Part shown: in pieces, positions 29,192-36,983 of the stretch | How positions within the stretch are numbered: the stretch's first letter is position 1 | How the letters are laid out: every line of letters starts with the position of its first letter | DNA from: Phycisphaeraceae bacterium | Lineage (GTDB): Bacteria; Planctomycetota; Phycisphaerae; Phycisphaerales; Phycisphaeraceae | Direction of reading: 5' to 3' | Length of the DNA: 60,794 nucleotides | NCBI GenBank assembly: GCA_020831765.1 | Contig: JAFIFY010000091.1 | Coordinates: forward strand, 1-60,794 | The notes under the pieces: model-generated | What the model was told of the DNA's origin: nothing | The model's database searches: none | The model's input: the letters and a program-made list of their open reading frames with translations, nothing else | Position numbers and translations under genes: made by a program

Positions 29192-29833
29192 CTAACCCGA
29201 AGGCTTCTCGGCCACGATCAATGTGTTATGAATGGGCACCCATCGCATGGATCGGCCCATGGGGACGGTGCGGCGGATCAAGAACCCCTCGTGTTCCAGC
29301 AGCCGGCGCCACTCATGCGTGGGCTTGAATCCGCCGGGATTGAACGGCATCTTTTCAACCCAGTTCAGATAATGATGAAAGCCGATGACACCCAGCTCAT
29401 CCAACTTGCTGTCGAAACGGTCTTCAATCAGAAGGAAGCGATGTCGTGTGACCCGGGCGATCTCGCGGACGACCTGTTCGATGTCATCACAATGATGGAG
29501 TACGGCAACGCAGATGGCGATGTCGAATGTCTGGTCCTCAACGGGAATGTGATGTCCGTCGTAAAGTTCGACGGCAAAGTCGGCCAATTCGCGGGCCTCG
29601 ATGTCAAAGCCGCGAACCTCACATTGGGCCTGGTCGCGGATCGCCGATGCCAGAAGTCCATCGCCGGCTCCCACATCCACGACGGATGACCCCCGGGGAA
29701 TCCACGGCAACAGGTGCCCAAGGTTGAAGCCGGCCCGGGCCTGGTGGATCGCCTCATCGGCCTTGCGGGTCACGGCAAGGCGACGGCTCAACCTTCCATC
29801 ATGGCTTGTTTCCACGAGACCAGGCTGGTTCAT
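29192..29833 (-). CDS. Class I SAM-dependent methyltransferase
   Basis: The 213-residue protein has motif I VVDVGAGDG, motif II acidic residue in VRGFDIEA, and the post-motif region FDIAICVAVLHHCDD typical of small-molecule methyltransferases (Methyltransf_11 type). Its substrate is unknown. The start ATG overlaps the stop of the upstream glycosyltransferase gene by four bases, so both are translated from one mRNA and probably act on the same lipid or glycan. It converges with rsmG, 37 bases apart. Confidence 0.85.
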   Translation of the reverse strand: MNQPGLVETSHDGRLSRRLAVTRKADEAIHQARAGFNLGHLLPWIPRGSSVVDVGAGDGLLASAIRDQAQCEVRGFDIEARELADFAVELYDGHHIPVEDQTFDIAICVAVLHHCDDIEQVVREIARVTRHRFLLIEDRFDSKLDELGVIGFHHYLNWVEKMPFNPGGFKPTHEWRRLLEHEGFLIRRTVPMGRSMRWVPIHNTLIVAEKPSG

Positions 29834-31044
29834 TCGACCACCATCCTTCGCTCATCCTGGATACGGTAGGTTACGCCCGCCCAGCGGATGCGTCGAGTCA
29901 AGAGCGATGCGAAGCTGTTGAGACCCTGCAAGAGGCTGGCCAATGGTGCCACAAGCACCAGCAGCCACCGCTTCGGGCCGAGCTCGATCGAACAACGACT
30001 GAGCATCGACTCAAGGGCACCGGACAGCATCGCCGCGATCAGCCAGAAATGGGCGATCCAAAGCCCTCCGGCGAAAAGCGCCAATCCGTAACCCGTGCCA
30101 CCACCGCCGAATACGGTTCCCAACAAGCCCGTCAGCAGCAGACCCCAGCCCAGCAGGTTGCCCACACCGTGTAGCAACAGGGCAATGAGCCAGAAGGGAC
30201 GGTTATAGAAACGTGTTACCAGCGTCTGGCGATTGGTCCAGTGAATCAACGAACGGAAGGTGTCTTCCTCGCGGCTTTCGACGATGCACTCAGGAACGAA
30301 GGCGAGCTGATAGCCCCGTTCCTTCAACCGCTTGCTCATGGTCATATCGTCGCTGAGCGCATGCGCCCAGACATCTCCGATGCCGCAGGCCTCAAAGACC
30401 TCTCGCCTCACGGCCATGGCTCCGCCCCAGACGAATCGCGTTCTGGGGTTGACCAGAAACGCGAAGCCGCCGGCGTTCCAAGCCGTGCGAAGCACGCGCG
30501 GCAGGCTGGACCAATCCGGCGAATACCATCGAAACCCACTGGAAGCGCCGATAGCCGGGTCTGCGAGCGGCGCGGTCAGCTTGGCGATGAAGCGGCGATC
30601 CGAGCGGCCATCCGAATCCATGATGACCAGGATGCGGCTGTCCGGGTCGGCCGCTTCAACACCCTTGATCTGGTTGTTGTTCTGCTGGCTGCACGTTGTC
30701 GGCAAGCCGGCAACCACGGTCTTGATGCGAAGCTCAGGCGACTGGCCGATCACCTCCTCGAACACCGCCTGAGCGGGGTCTTCCCGGGTCGCGGTGACCA
30801 GGACGAACTCGATGGCCGGGTGATCCTGGCTGACGATCGATCGCAAGTTATCGGACAGACTTCCATCGTCACCTTTGCAGGGAATGATGACGCTGGTCGC
30901 CAGGGACTCGGCCTGTTGCGGCGACGCTTCAGGCCGGATACTGAGCAGCGACAGCATGGCGGCAATGCTGAGTCCGGTAAACACCAAAGCCAGGATTGAA
31001 AGTGGAGTAAGCAGCATCTCTTGCCATCCGCCGGCCGCGCACAT
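29830..31044 (-). CDS. Family 2/21-type membrane glycosyltransferase, ceramide glucosyltransferase-like
   Basis: The 404-residue protein has an N-terminal membrane helix (about residues 12-32), a GT-A domain and three to four C-terminal helices. TSVIIPCKGDDGSL, the metal-binding VIMDSDGRSD, the catalytic HALSDDMTMSKRLKERGY and HWTNRQTLVTRF match the D-DxD-D-(R/Q)XXRW plan of GT21 enzymes (ceramide glucosyltransferase, HpnI). Such enzymes put a sugar on a membrane lipid. ATG at 31044 has AAGG seven bases upstream. The gene is coupled to the methyltransferase gene after it. Acceptor could be a sphingolipid-like or hopanoid lipid, but this is not shown. Confidence 0.8.
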   Translation of the reverse strand: MCAAGGWQEMLLTPLSILALVFTGLSIAAMLSLLSIRPEASPQQAESLATSVIIPCKGDDGSLSDNLRSIVSQDHPAIEFVLVTATREDPAQAVFEEVIGQSPELRIKTVVAGLPTTCSQQNNNQIKGVEAADPDSRILVIMDSDGRSDRRFIAKLTAPLADPAIGASSGFRWYSPDWSSLPRVLRTAWNAGGFAFLVNPRTRFVWGGAMAVRREVFEACGIGDVWAHALSDDMTMSKRLKERGYQLAFVPECIVESREEDTFRSLIHWTNRQTLVTRFYNRPFWLIALLLHGVGNLLGWGLLLTGLLGTVFGGGGTGYGLALFAGGLWIAHFWLIAAMLSGALESMLSRCSIELGPKRWLLVLVAPLASLLQGLNSFASLLTRRIRWAGVTYRIQDERRMVVE

Positions 31045-31145
31045 CGCCCGGCCTTTTCCTTTTCTCGACACGATCAGCCCCAAGGGTGACCATGCCGGGC
31101 GGCCGGCATGTATTTGTCGAGTTTTTCTGCCGCCGGAAGTTAAAG

Positions 31146-31175
31146 AGCAGAACCCGCTCGAGAGCGGGTTCTGCT
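31146..31175 (-). terminator. Terminator hairpin after the second PEP-CTERM gene
   Basis: AGCAGAACCCGCTC and GAGCGGGTTCTGCT form a perfect 14-bp stem with a 2-base centre, 28 bases after the stop at 31204. The minus strand continues CTTTAAC, a weak T run, so termination is likely but not certain to be intrinsic. Confidence 0.65.
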
Positions 31176-31203
31176 GAGGAATTCAAGTTGTGGGGGCCAC
31201 CGA

Positions 31204-32187
31204 TCAGTCGCGTCGGCGACGGGTCGCGGCACCGGCTGCGGCCAGCAGACCAAGACCAGCCAGACCGACCGAGACGGGCTCAGGAATCGGGTTGTAGAAG
31301 AAGGTCAGCGGATCATCCAGATCAAGCTGCCAACCACCATCGAAGACATCCTGACGCTGTGGGCTGAATCCTGGAGGCGTGGTGCCATCGAAACCGGTGA
31401 ACCCGAAATCGAATTGGGCCTGAGTCACTTCACCATCCAGGAACCACTTGCCGCCGTCAACAACAACGGCGTAGATATCGGTTTGACCGGTGAAGGCAAT
31501 ACCCGGCGAGGGACTTTCGAACAGGTTCAGCAGCAGGCCATCGTCCCCAACGCCAGCATGAAAGAGCGGAACGATGTAACCGGTGAGCAGAAGATCGTAC
31601 TGGTTGTTGGCCGCATCGCGGCTGAAACCGGTCAGGTGGTCGATACCCCAACTGTTGACACCGTCGGTAACCGTATTCGGGTTCATGATGGGATCGTACC
31701 AATCGACATCTCCGGGGCCGGTATTGGTGAAGTCCGCCGCGATCCCACCGATGTCCGGCGTTGAGTCAAACAGGAAAAAGCGACCGATGCCGCCCGGAGT
31801 CGGGTCCGGATTGCGGGCCGCATCGTCAAGAAGAACGCGGGCGAGATCGGGCAACGGTGTAACAAACTGCTTGACCTCGAGGAAGGTCACGATGCCGGTG
31901 ATTTCGGTGTTGACCGCAGGAATCACGCCCGGCAGGGGGCTGCCGTTGACCGTGAGGTCATTGGCGCGAAGCGCGGTGTAGTCAGCGCCACCAATCGGGG
32001 GTGAACCGGCTCCGCCGAGCGGGCTACGGGGAAGCGCGTTGAGGCCAAGGTCATAGAGATTTCCACCGCCGTAGAAACCAATCTCGACATCGCCAAACGT
32101 CAGGCTGATCGCATCGGCCTGCTGCGGCGCGGCGGTGATCAGGGCACCACCCACGGCCGCGACTGAAAGAATCGATCGAATTTTCAT
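31204..32187 (-). CDS. PEP-CTERM sorting domain protein, secreted
   Basis: The 327-residue protein starts with a signal peptide (MKIRSILSVAAVGGALITAA, cut near ADA) and ends NPIPEPVSVGLAGLGLL, a hydrophobic segment and RRRRD, a complete PEP-CTERM signal for exosortase. The body is rich in Gly, Asp and Asn and probably all-beta; it contains a repeated NPDPTP/NPNTVTD-like loop composition but no catalytic motif. It would be exported and released to the envelope or matrix. The ATG has GGGAG nine bases upstream, and an AGGGC/GCCCT hairpin lies in the leader at 32198-32211. Confidence 0.9.
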   Translation of the reverse strand: MKIRSILSVAAVGGALITAAPQQADAISLTFGDVEIGFYGGGNLYDLGLNALPRSPLGGAGSPPIGGADYTALRANDLTVNGSPLPGVIPAVNTEITGIVTFLEVKQFVTPLPDLARVLLDDAARNPDPTPGGIGRFFLFDSTPDIGGIAADFTNTGPGDVDWYDPIMNPNTVTDGVNSWGIDHLTGFSRDAANNQYDLLLTGYIVPLFHAGVGDDGLLLNLFESPSPGIAFTGQTDIYAVVVDGGKWFLDGEVTQAQFDFGFTGFDGTTPPGFSPQRQDVFDGGWQLDLDDPLTFFYNPIPEPVSVGLAGLGLLAAAGAATRRRRD

Positions 32188-32640
32188 GATTGCATCTCCC
32201 AGGGCTATTGCCCTATTGCTTGCTTTCGGACCCCCACGCACACGCCTACACGGCGCCGGCAGGCCCAGACACCTGTTTCTTGTTTTCGAGGTCCCCTCGC
32301 TTATCACGAAAGGTGCCTCTCCCCGAGGATCACGCATCCTCGACCGCGGCACGGTTCAAGAGGTTTCATGCTCCGCCACCGATTCGCACCCCCCTACTCT
32401 ACTCGATTTCGCCGACAATGCAAGTGCATTCGCTCAATTTTCGTGAGGAGATTTTTCTTAAGGTCGGGCCGATGCGGGATCGTAACTCCCCAGATTAACA
32501 TCCCTGGCATCCTGCTATACCGTCAGGAATATGCCGGCAGCCGGCTTCGGCGTCATGGCCCGGCCATGGCCATGTTAATCGGTGCCCAGCTCGGAGTTTC
32601 GACCGGACCCTCACACGGGCATGCTCAACGCGCTCCTGCC
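32188..32640. other. Leader and promoter region of the PEP-CTERM gene
   Basis: About 450 bases without a credible gene. A weak minus-strand promoter (TTGCAT 32418-32423, 16 bases, TAGAGT 32396-32401) would give a 200-base leader. No terminator for the SRPBCC gene was evident. Confidence 0.35.
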
Positions 32641-33132
32641 TCAGGCACTGGCCGTGACCCTCGGACTTGCCAACTCGCGCCAACCGTCTTTTCCCAGCAG
32701 TTCGCCCAGTTTCCGTTGCCGAAAGGTGAAGATGTCGACGACACGGCTCCGGACGAAGCATCGGTCGACCCATCGCCCCCCCGGAACGGCGTAATCCACA
32801 CGGTCCCGGCAAAGCGTGCCGCCATCGACCGATTCAAAGGTGTGTTCGTGGACCCATCGCCGGTATGGGCCCCGCAACTGCTCATCGACAAAGCGGTATG
32901 GCGGCTCCCACGCGGCGATCCGGGTCCGCCAGCGGATCGGGAAATGGTTGAGCCGAAGCGAGTAGTCGATCAGCGTGCCTTCGGTCATGGCGATCGGCTG
33001 GGGCGTCCGGATCTGAAAACGAAGGTATTCCGGGGTGATCAGCTCCAGATTCCCAGCGTCGGCGAAGAAAGCGAACACTTCGTCTCGCGGCCCTGGCAGC
33101 CAGATCGCGGCGGTCAGCGTGCGTGTTGTCAC
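32641..33132 (-). CDS. SRPBCC superfamily ligand-binding protein
   Basis: The 163-residue protein shows the START/Bet v1-like fold seen in cyclase/dehydrase and coenzyme-binding proteins: TRTLTAAIWLPGPRDEVFAF opens the first strand and helix, followed by LELITPEYLRFQI, a series of beta strands (TLIDYSLRL, RWRTRIAAWEPPYRF) and a long C-terminal helix (VDIFTFRQRKLGELL). Such proteins bind hydrophobic ligands in a deep pocket. The start is a GTG with a perfect GGAGG six bases upstream; the longer frame before it is not coding. No functional partner is next to it. Confidence 0.8.
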   Translation of the reverse strand: MTTRTLTAAIWLPGPRDEVFAFFADAGNLELITPEYLRFQIRTPQPIAMTEGTLIDYSLRLNHFPIRWRTRIAAWEPPYRFVDEQLRGPYRRWVHEHTFESVDGGTLCRDRVDYAVPGGRWVDRCFVRSRVVDIFTFRQRKLGELLGKDGWRELASPRVTASA

Positions 33133-33318
33133 TGGTATCCTCCGATCTTCCGCAAAGCCGATCGTAGGGGGATTCCTGCCCGGTGGTGAGCCGGCAGTTC
33201 GCGTTCCGAGCGGCGGACCGCCACGGCCGATGCTGATGCCGGCAACCTCGATGTTCGACAGGGGACGGACGGCGAGTGGCATTGGGCTCAGGCCGACGTT
33301 GACAGGGGCCGGTCATGC

Positions 33319-34269
33319 TCAGCGATTTAGGCCGCCCCTCTGGCGGGCGAGATTCCTGAAATAAACCGCGTTACGGAAGAGGTCGGACGACGGATCTTGA
33401 AACACTTCCAGCACCCGGGAAAAGGCACGGTCGGCGGCGACGAAATCATTGGTTCGATGGGCATCGAGCCCGCGCTGGTAAAGCGTGATGATCCGCTCGG
33501 TGAGCCGCCGCTCCACTTCGAGATAGACCGTTCGATGATCGGGGTCTGGCAGGCCGAGATAGGAATCGCGCCGGTAATGCCGAAGGGCTTCGCGAAACGA
33601 GCGGTAAGCCGGAAACAGCCGCTCGGGCTGAATATCAACCGCCAGGGCGTGTTCCAGCGCCTCGGCCAGCGCCTGATCGCCGCGCTGCTGGTTGAACGGG
33701 TACATTTCATCTTCGGTCAACCGTCGCCTGACCAGGTTTTCGATATCCGTCGCGGTAAGTTGCTGACGCTGGATATCGGGAGGACCGGGTTCACCCCGAT
33801 CGAGCACCTGCCCGATCACGATGAATATCCCGACGATGACCAGCACATAGATGCCGACGAACAGCCAGAGGTTCGAACGTTTGCCCTTCTTGGCCGGTCC
33901 TTCCTGGTCACCGTCCTCCCAGTCCTCGTCATCCTGATCCTCGGCCGCGCGAGGCCCACCACCTGAGTGCAATCCCACGCCCAGCAGGTCAACCTCCCCG
34001 ACCTTCAGCGTATCCCCATCGCGCAGGCGCAGCCCCTTCTTCCCGGCGGATCGCCAACCGACCCGGACACCATTGGAGCTCAGACTCTCCACCCGCCACT
34101 GATCACCCTCCAGAATCAGCCTGCCGTGATGCCGCGATACACGGGGGTCATCGAGGATGATGCGGTTATCCACATCACGTCCGAAGGTGACCGGTGAGTC
34201 GCTCTCGGTCAGGAGGACTCGCTTGCCGGTCTGGCTTCCCAAGAGAATCGAAACCTGTATCGCTGGCAT
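33319..34269 (-). CDS. FHA domain membrane protein with a C-terminal helical domain
   Basis: The 316-residue protein has an N-terminal FHA domain (about residues 5-100): FGRDVDNRI, then RVSRHHGRLI and SSNGVRV are the phosphothreonine-binding landmarks (G-R, S-R-x-H, N-G). A linker rich in Asp and Glu precedes a single membrane helix (WLFVGIYVLVIVGIFIVIG, about 137-155), and a helical, TPR-like domain lies outside (LYQRGLDAHRTNDFVAADRA). The FHA domain would face the cytoplasm and report Ser/Thr kinase signalling across the membrane. No Shine-Dalgarno sequence precedes the ATG; see the promoter just upstream, which suggests a leaderless mRNA. Confidence 0.85.
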   Translation of the reverse strand: MPAIQVSILLGSQTGKRVLLTESDSPVTFGRDVDNRIILDDPRVSRHHGRLILEGDQWRVESLSSNGVRVGWRSAGKKGLRLRDGDTLKVGEVDLLGVGLHSGGGPRAAEDQDDEDWEDGDQEGPAKKGKRSNLWLFVGIYVLVIVGIFIVIGQVLDRGEPGPPDIQRQQLTATDIENLVRRRLTEDEMYPFNQQRGDQALAEALEHALAVDIQPERLFPAYRSFREALRHYRRDSYLGLPDPDHRTVYLEVERRLTERIITLYQRGLDAHRTNDFVAADRAFSRVLEVFQDPSSDLFRNAVYFRNLARQRGGLNR

Positions 34270-34275
34270 CCGGGT

Positions 34276-34304
34276 ATTCTATTGCCGTTAAGATTCGCTG
34301 TGTA
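34276..34304 (-). promoter_or_regulatory. Promoter of the FHA gene, predicted leaderless
   Basis: On the minus strand TACACA (34299-34304), 17 bases, TAGAAT (34276-34281), then six bases to the ATG. Transcription should begin at or next to the start codon. Confidence 0.55.
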
Positions 34305-34384
34305 ACCAACCGTATCGATTGCAGTTGAGCGGAACGATCCGACTCGTTGCGATTGATGGGCTCCGGCCAGGGATTCGACCGTTC

Positions 34385-35413
34385 ATGAGCTTGACCCTGC
34401 CCCGACTTCAACTGGCGGCCCGCGCCGTGGCCCAGGCCGCGACGCTCTGCCGACGCCTGCAACCCACGCTCGGGGGCGATTCGGTCCAGTACAAGGCCGA
34501 CGAGGCCGGGCCGGTCACGGTGGCCGATTTCGCCAGCCAGGCGCTGGTTTCCATGACCCTGGAAGCCGCCGAACGGGGAACCGCCCTGCTGGCCGAGGAG
34601 CACGCCGATGATCTGTCCGGCGACCACCGACGCCCACTACTTAGCGCGGTTACCGAGGCGATTCGGCCCATCGTCGGCTCACAGGCGGGCGAGGATCGTG
34701 TGATCCAGGCGATCAGCCGGTCCGGGCCGACGCTGGACGGGGCTGGTTCATACTGGACGCTGGATCCGATCGACGGGACCAAGGGATTTCTGCGAGGTGG
34801 GCAGTTCGCCGTGGCGCTGGCCTGGATTGAACAGGGCACTGTGGAGCTGGCGGCACTGGCATGCCCAGCATGGAACCGTCCATCCCGCCCGACGGTCCGC
34901 GGGTGGGTTCTCGCGGCGGCCAGGGGCCAGGGGCTCTGGGCAGCGCCCCTGGACGACAGTCATATCGGGCACGCCTGGTTTGACCGCTTCGACGTCGTCG
35001 GCCCGCACCTTCCCCGGGCGGTGCGTTTCTGCGAGTCGGCCGAAAGCGCACACTCCCGCCATGAGCTTTCCGCCGAAGTCGCCCGCATTCTGGGCATCAC
35101 GGAGCCGCCCCTGCGGATGGACAGTCAGACCAAGTACGCCGCGGTCGCCCTCGGTGATGCATCGATCTACCTGCGGCTTCCCACACGGGCCGGTTATGTG
35201 GAAAAGGTCTGGGACCACGCGGCGGGCAAACTCTGCGTGGAGGAAGCCGGCGGCGCTACCAGCGATACCCTCGGCAAACCGTTGGATTTTTCGCAAGGCA
35301 GCACACTGTCGGCCAATCAGGGCGTTGTGGCGACGCATGGCTTCGACATCGCCCGCGTGATCCATGCGATCACCCGGGCCAGAGAAGCGATGGGCCCAAC
35401 CGAGCGGGAATGA
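34385..35413 (+). CDS. Inositol monophosphatase family protein, 3'(2'),5'-bisphosphate nucleotidase-like
   Basis: The 342-residue protein has the Li-sensitive phosphatase motifs E71-E72, D127-P-I-D-G-T132 and VWDHAAGKLCVEEAGG, which bind two or three metal ions and the phosphate. The spacing and the long insert between them match the eukaryotic Hal2/SAL1 type more than the short bacterial CysQ or SuhB types. Hal2-type enzymes hydrolyse PAP to AMP and relieve inhibition of sulfate assimilation and RNA decay. ATG at 34385 was chosen (AGGGA 11 bases upstream); a TTG at 34319 would add 22 residues. No sulfate genes are adjacent. Confidence 0.82.
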   Translation: MSLTLPRLQLAARAVAQAATLCRRLQPTLGGDSVQYKADEAGPVTVADFASQALVSMTLEAAERGTALLAEEHADDLSGDHRRPLLSAVTEAIRPIVGSQAGEDRVIQAISRSGPTLDGAGSYWTLDPIDGTKGFLRGGQFAVALAWIEQGTVELAALACPAWNRPSRPTVRGWVLAAARGQGLWAAPLDDSHIGHAWFDRFDVVGPHLPRAVRFCESAESAHSRHELSAEVARILGITEPPLRMDSQTKYAAVALGDASIYLRLPTRAGYVEKVWDHAAGKLCVEEAGGATSDTLGKPLDFSQGSTLSANQGVVATHGFDIARVIHAITRAREAMGPTERE

Positions 35414-35449
35414 GGTCAGACCCGAGCCGGCATGAGGGCATTTTGCCCA

Positions 35450-35938
35450 TTACGGAGACGGCTCGGAGCGGTTGATGGACTTGGAGCCGGGTTCGGGCGC
35501 GGCCAGAGGTCGGCCGGATTGCTCACGTTTCTGGCGATAGTCGCGGCTCATGTCGGCAAGCGTCGTGGTCTTGAGGAAATCGAGGATTTCCTTGCGAATG
35601 CTGGAAAACTGGTCGTGCTGCGGGCAGGGCTGTCTGTCGTCGCAGTTGCTCAGCCCGACAACGCATTGCTCGAATTTCCGCGCGCCATCGATGGCCTCGA
35701 CGATCTCGTAGAGCAGAATCTCCTCCGGTGGCCGGGCCAGCCCGAACCCACCGCCCCGGCCTTTGGCACTGATGAGCAGGCCCTTTCGCGTCAATCCCTG
35801 AAAGACCTTGGCCAGGAAATGGCGCGGCAGGTCATGCTCGCGGCAGAGATCGTTGATGAGCACAAAGCCGTCGGGACGGACGGCCGCGAGGTGAGAAAGG
35901 CCACGAATCGCATAGGCACAGGCTTGAGAGTAGATCAT
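35450..35938 (-). CDS. Rrf2 family transcriptional regulator with Fe-S type cysteines
   Basis: The 162-residue protein begins MIYSQACAYAIRGLSHLA, the typical first helix of Rrf2 proteins, followed by the winged helix-turn-helix with recognition helix around HFLAKVFQGLTRKGLL and the wing GRGGGFGLAR. Three cysteines at C92, C99 and C105 sit where IscR and NsrR hold their [2Fe-2S] or [4Fe-4S] cluster, so it may sense iron-sulfur status, redox or NO. The tail (residues 140-162) is polar. It is divergent from a second Rrf2 gene 430 bases away. A palindrome overlaps its -10 element. Confidence 0.9.
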   Translation of the reverse strand: MIYSQACAYAIRGLSHLAAVRPDGFVLINDLCREHDLPRHFLAKVFQGLTRKGLLISAKGRGGGFGLARPPEEILLYEIVEAIDGARKFEQCVVGLSNCDDRQPCPQHDQFSSIRKEILDFLKTTTLADMSRDYRQKREQSGRPLAAPEPGSKSINRSEPSP

Positions 35939-36022
35939 CTTGGGCGTTGCTCCGTCGCGAAGGCTTGGGTCCACCGCCGGAAGCCTCGGGGGTCGGCCAA
36001 AGTGGCCTGGCCGGGCTAAACC

Positions 36023-36041
36023 ATTATAAATCAGACATTTA
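36023..36041 (-). promoter_or_regulatory. Promoter and operator candidate of the first Rrf2 gene
   Basis: The minus strand has a perfect -10 TATAAT (36023-36028). It overlaps a perfect inverted repeat TAAAT-5-ATTTA (36027-36041), a good place for repression of the gene by its own product. No strong -35 is present. Confidence 0.5.
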
Positions 36042-36299
36042 CTTCACTTTTTCGCCGTAAAGCCGTAACCGGCCATGCTGCCTGCATATTCCCAAGGCTG
36101 TGCTTCCGGGCCAGGACAGGCGGACGGATTCTGTCATGGGCGTTGCGGGGCGCTCGTCAGTATGGGGACATGCATATCCAAGAGTCTTTAATCTTATCTT
36201 TTCGGCCATCGGAAGCAAGTGGTTGAGTCTCCGCTGCGCATTCACCAGTCTCAGGCCGACAAAAGTTATTCGTGTCTGGAATTCGAGTCTACCTTCTGG

Positions 36300-36331
36300 T
36301 ACAATAGACGTCAATATCTTTTTGTCGTCTA
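36300..36331 (+). promoter_or_regulatory. -10 element and inverted repeat before the second Rrf2 gene
   Basis: TACAAT (36300-36305) is followed at once by TAGACG-15-CGTCTA (36305-36310 and 36326-36331), an inverted repeat that would cover the transcription start. It differs from the palindrome of the divergent gene. Confidence 0.4.
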
Positions 36332-36368
36332 ATGCGAGGCGCATCGCAACCCAACCAGGAGCCTTCGA

Positions 36369-36827
36369 ATGATCTCGCAAACCGCCGAATACGCGCTCAG
36401 GGCCGCCGTCGTACTGGCCGAACATGCCGGAGAATGCCTGACCACCTCCAAGATCGCCGCCGCCGCAACCATTCCCGGCGATTACCTCTCCAAAGTGCTG
36501 CAACTGATGAGCCGCGCGGGCCTGGTGCATGCTCAGCGGGGCCTGCACGGTGGATTCCGCCTGATCCGCGACCCCGATGCGCTCTCAGCGCTGGAAGTCA
36601 TCACCTCCGTTGAGCAGATTCCGCGCTTTAAAGGATGCCCTGCCAATCGACAGGAACACCAGGAGACGATGTGCCTTCTCCATCAGCGCCTCGATCAGGC
36701 GATGAAGCAGGTCGAGGATGTCTTCGCCTCGACCCGGATCAGTGAGTTGGTCGAACGAAACTGCTGCAAGCCATCGCCCGCCCCCGCCGAGGAAGTGGAT
36801 AGCGATTCCCTGGCCGGTCGATCCTGA
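36369..36827 (+). CDS. Rrf2 family transcriptional regulator
   Basis: This 152-residue Rrf2 protein starts MISQTAEYALRAAVVLAEHA, with the DNA-binding helices around TTSKIAAAATIPGDYLSKVL and the wing RGLHGGFRLI. Cysteines C90 and C102 lie at the outer positions of the Rrf2 cluster site, but the middle one is missing; a CC pair (C132-C133) near the C-terminus is an extra possible ligand. AGGAG precedes the ATG at suitable distance. It differs clearly from the divergent Rrf2 protein, so the two probably respond to different signals or form a switch. Confidence 0.9.
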   Translation: MISQTAEYALRAAVVLAEHAGECLTTSKIAAAATIPGDYLSKVLQLMSRAGLVHAQRGLHGGFRLIRDPDALSALEVITSVEQIPRFKGCPANRQEHQETMCLLHQRLDQAMKQVEDVFASTRISELVERNCCKPSPAPAEEVDSDSLAGRS

Positions 36828-36983
36828 ACGATTTCCACACGAGCACTTGAGGATCGATTCATCTCATCATCCAACCCGGGGCCGCATGTCTTGCCGGGAT
36901 TCAACGCACTGCGGACGGCCATCACCTTGGGGTTTGTGTAAACTTCCGGCCGGTCAGTATTTGGTCGGCTTCGAAGGTGTCCG

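Noticed and set aside
36039-36548. A 169-codon minus-strand frame across the Rrf2 intergenic region
   Set aside because: It runs antisense through the second Rrf2 gene and its promoter; no ribosome site or family match.
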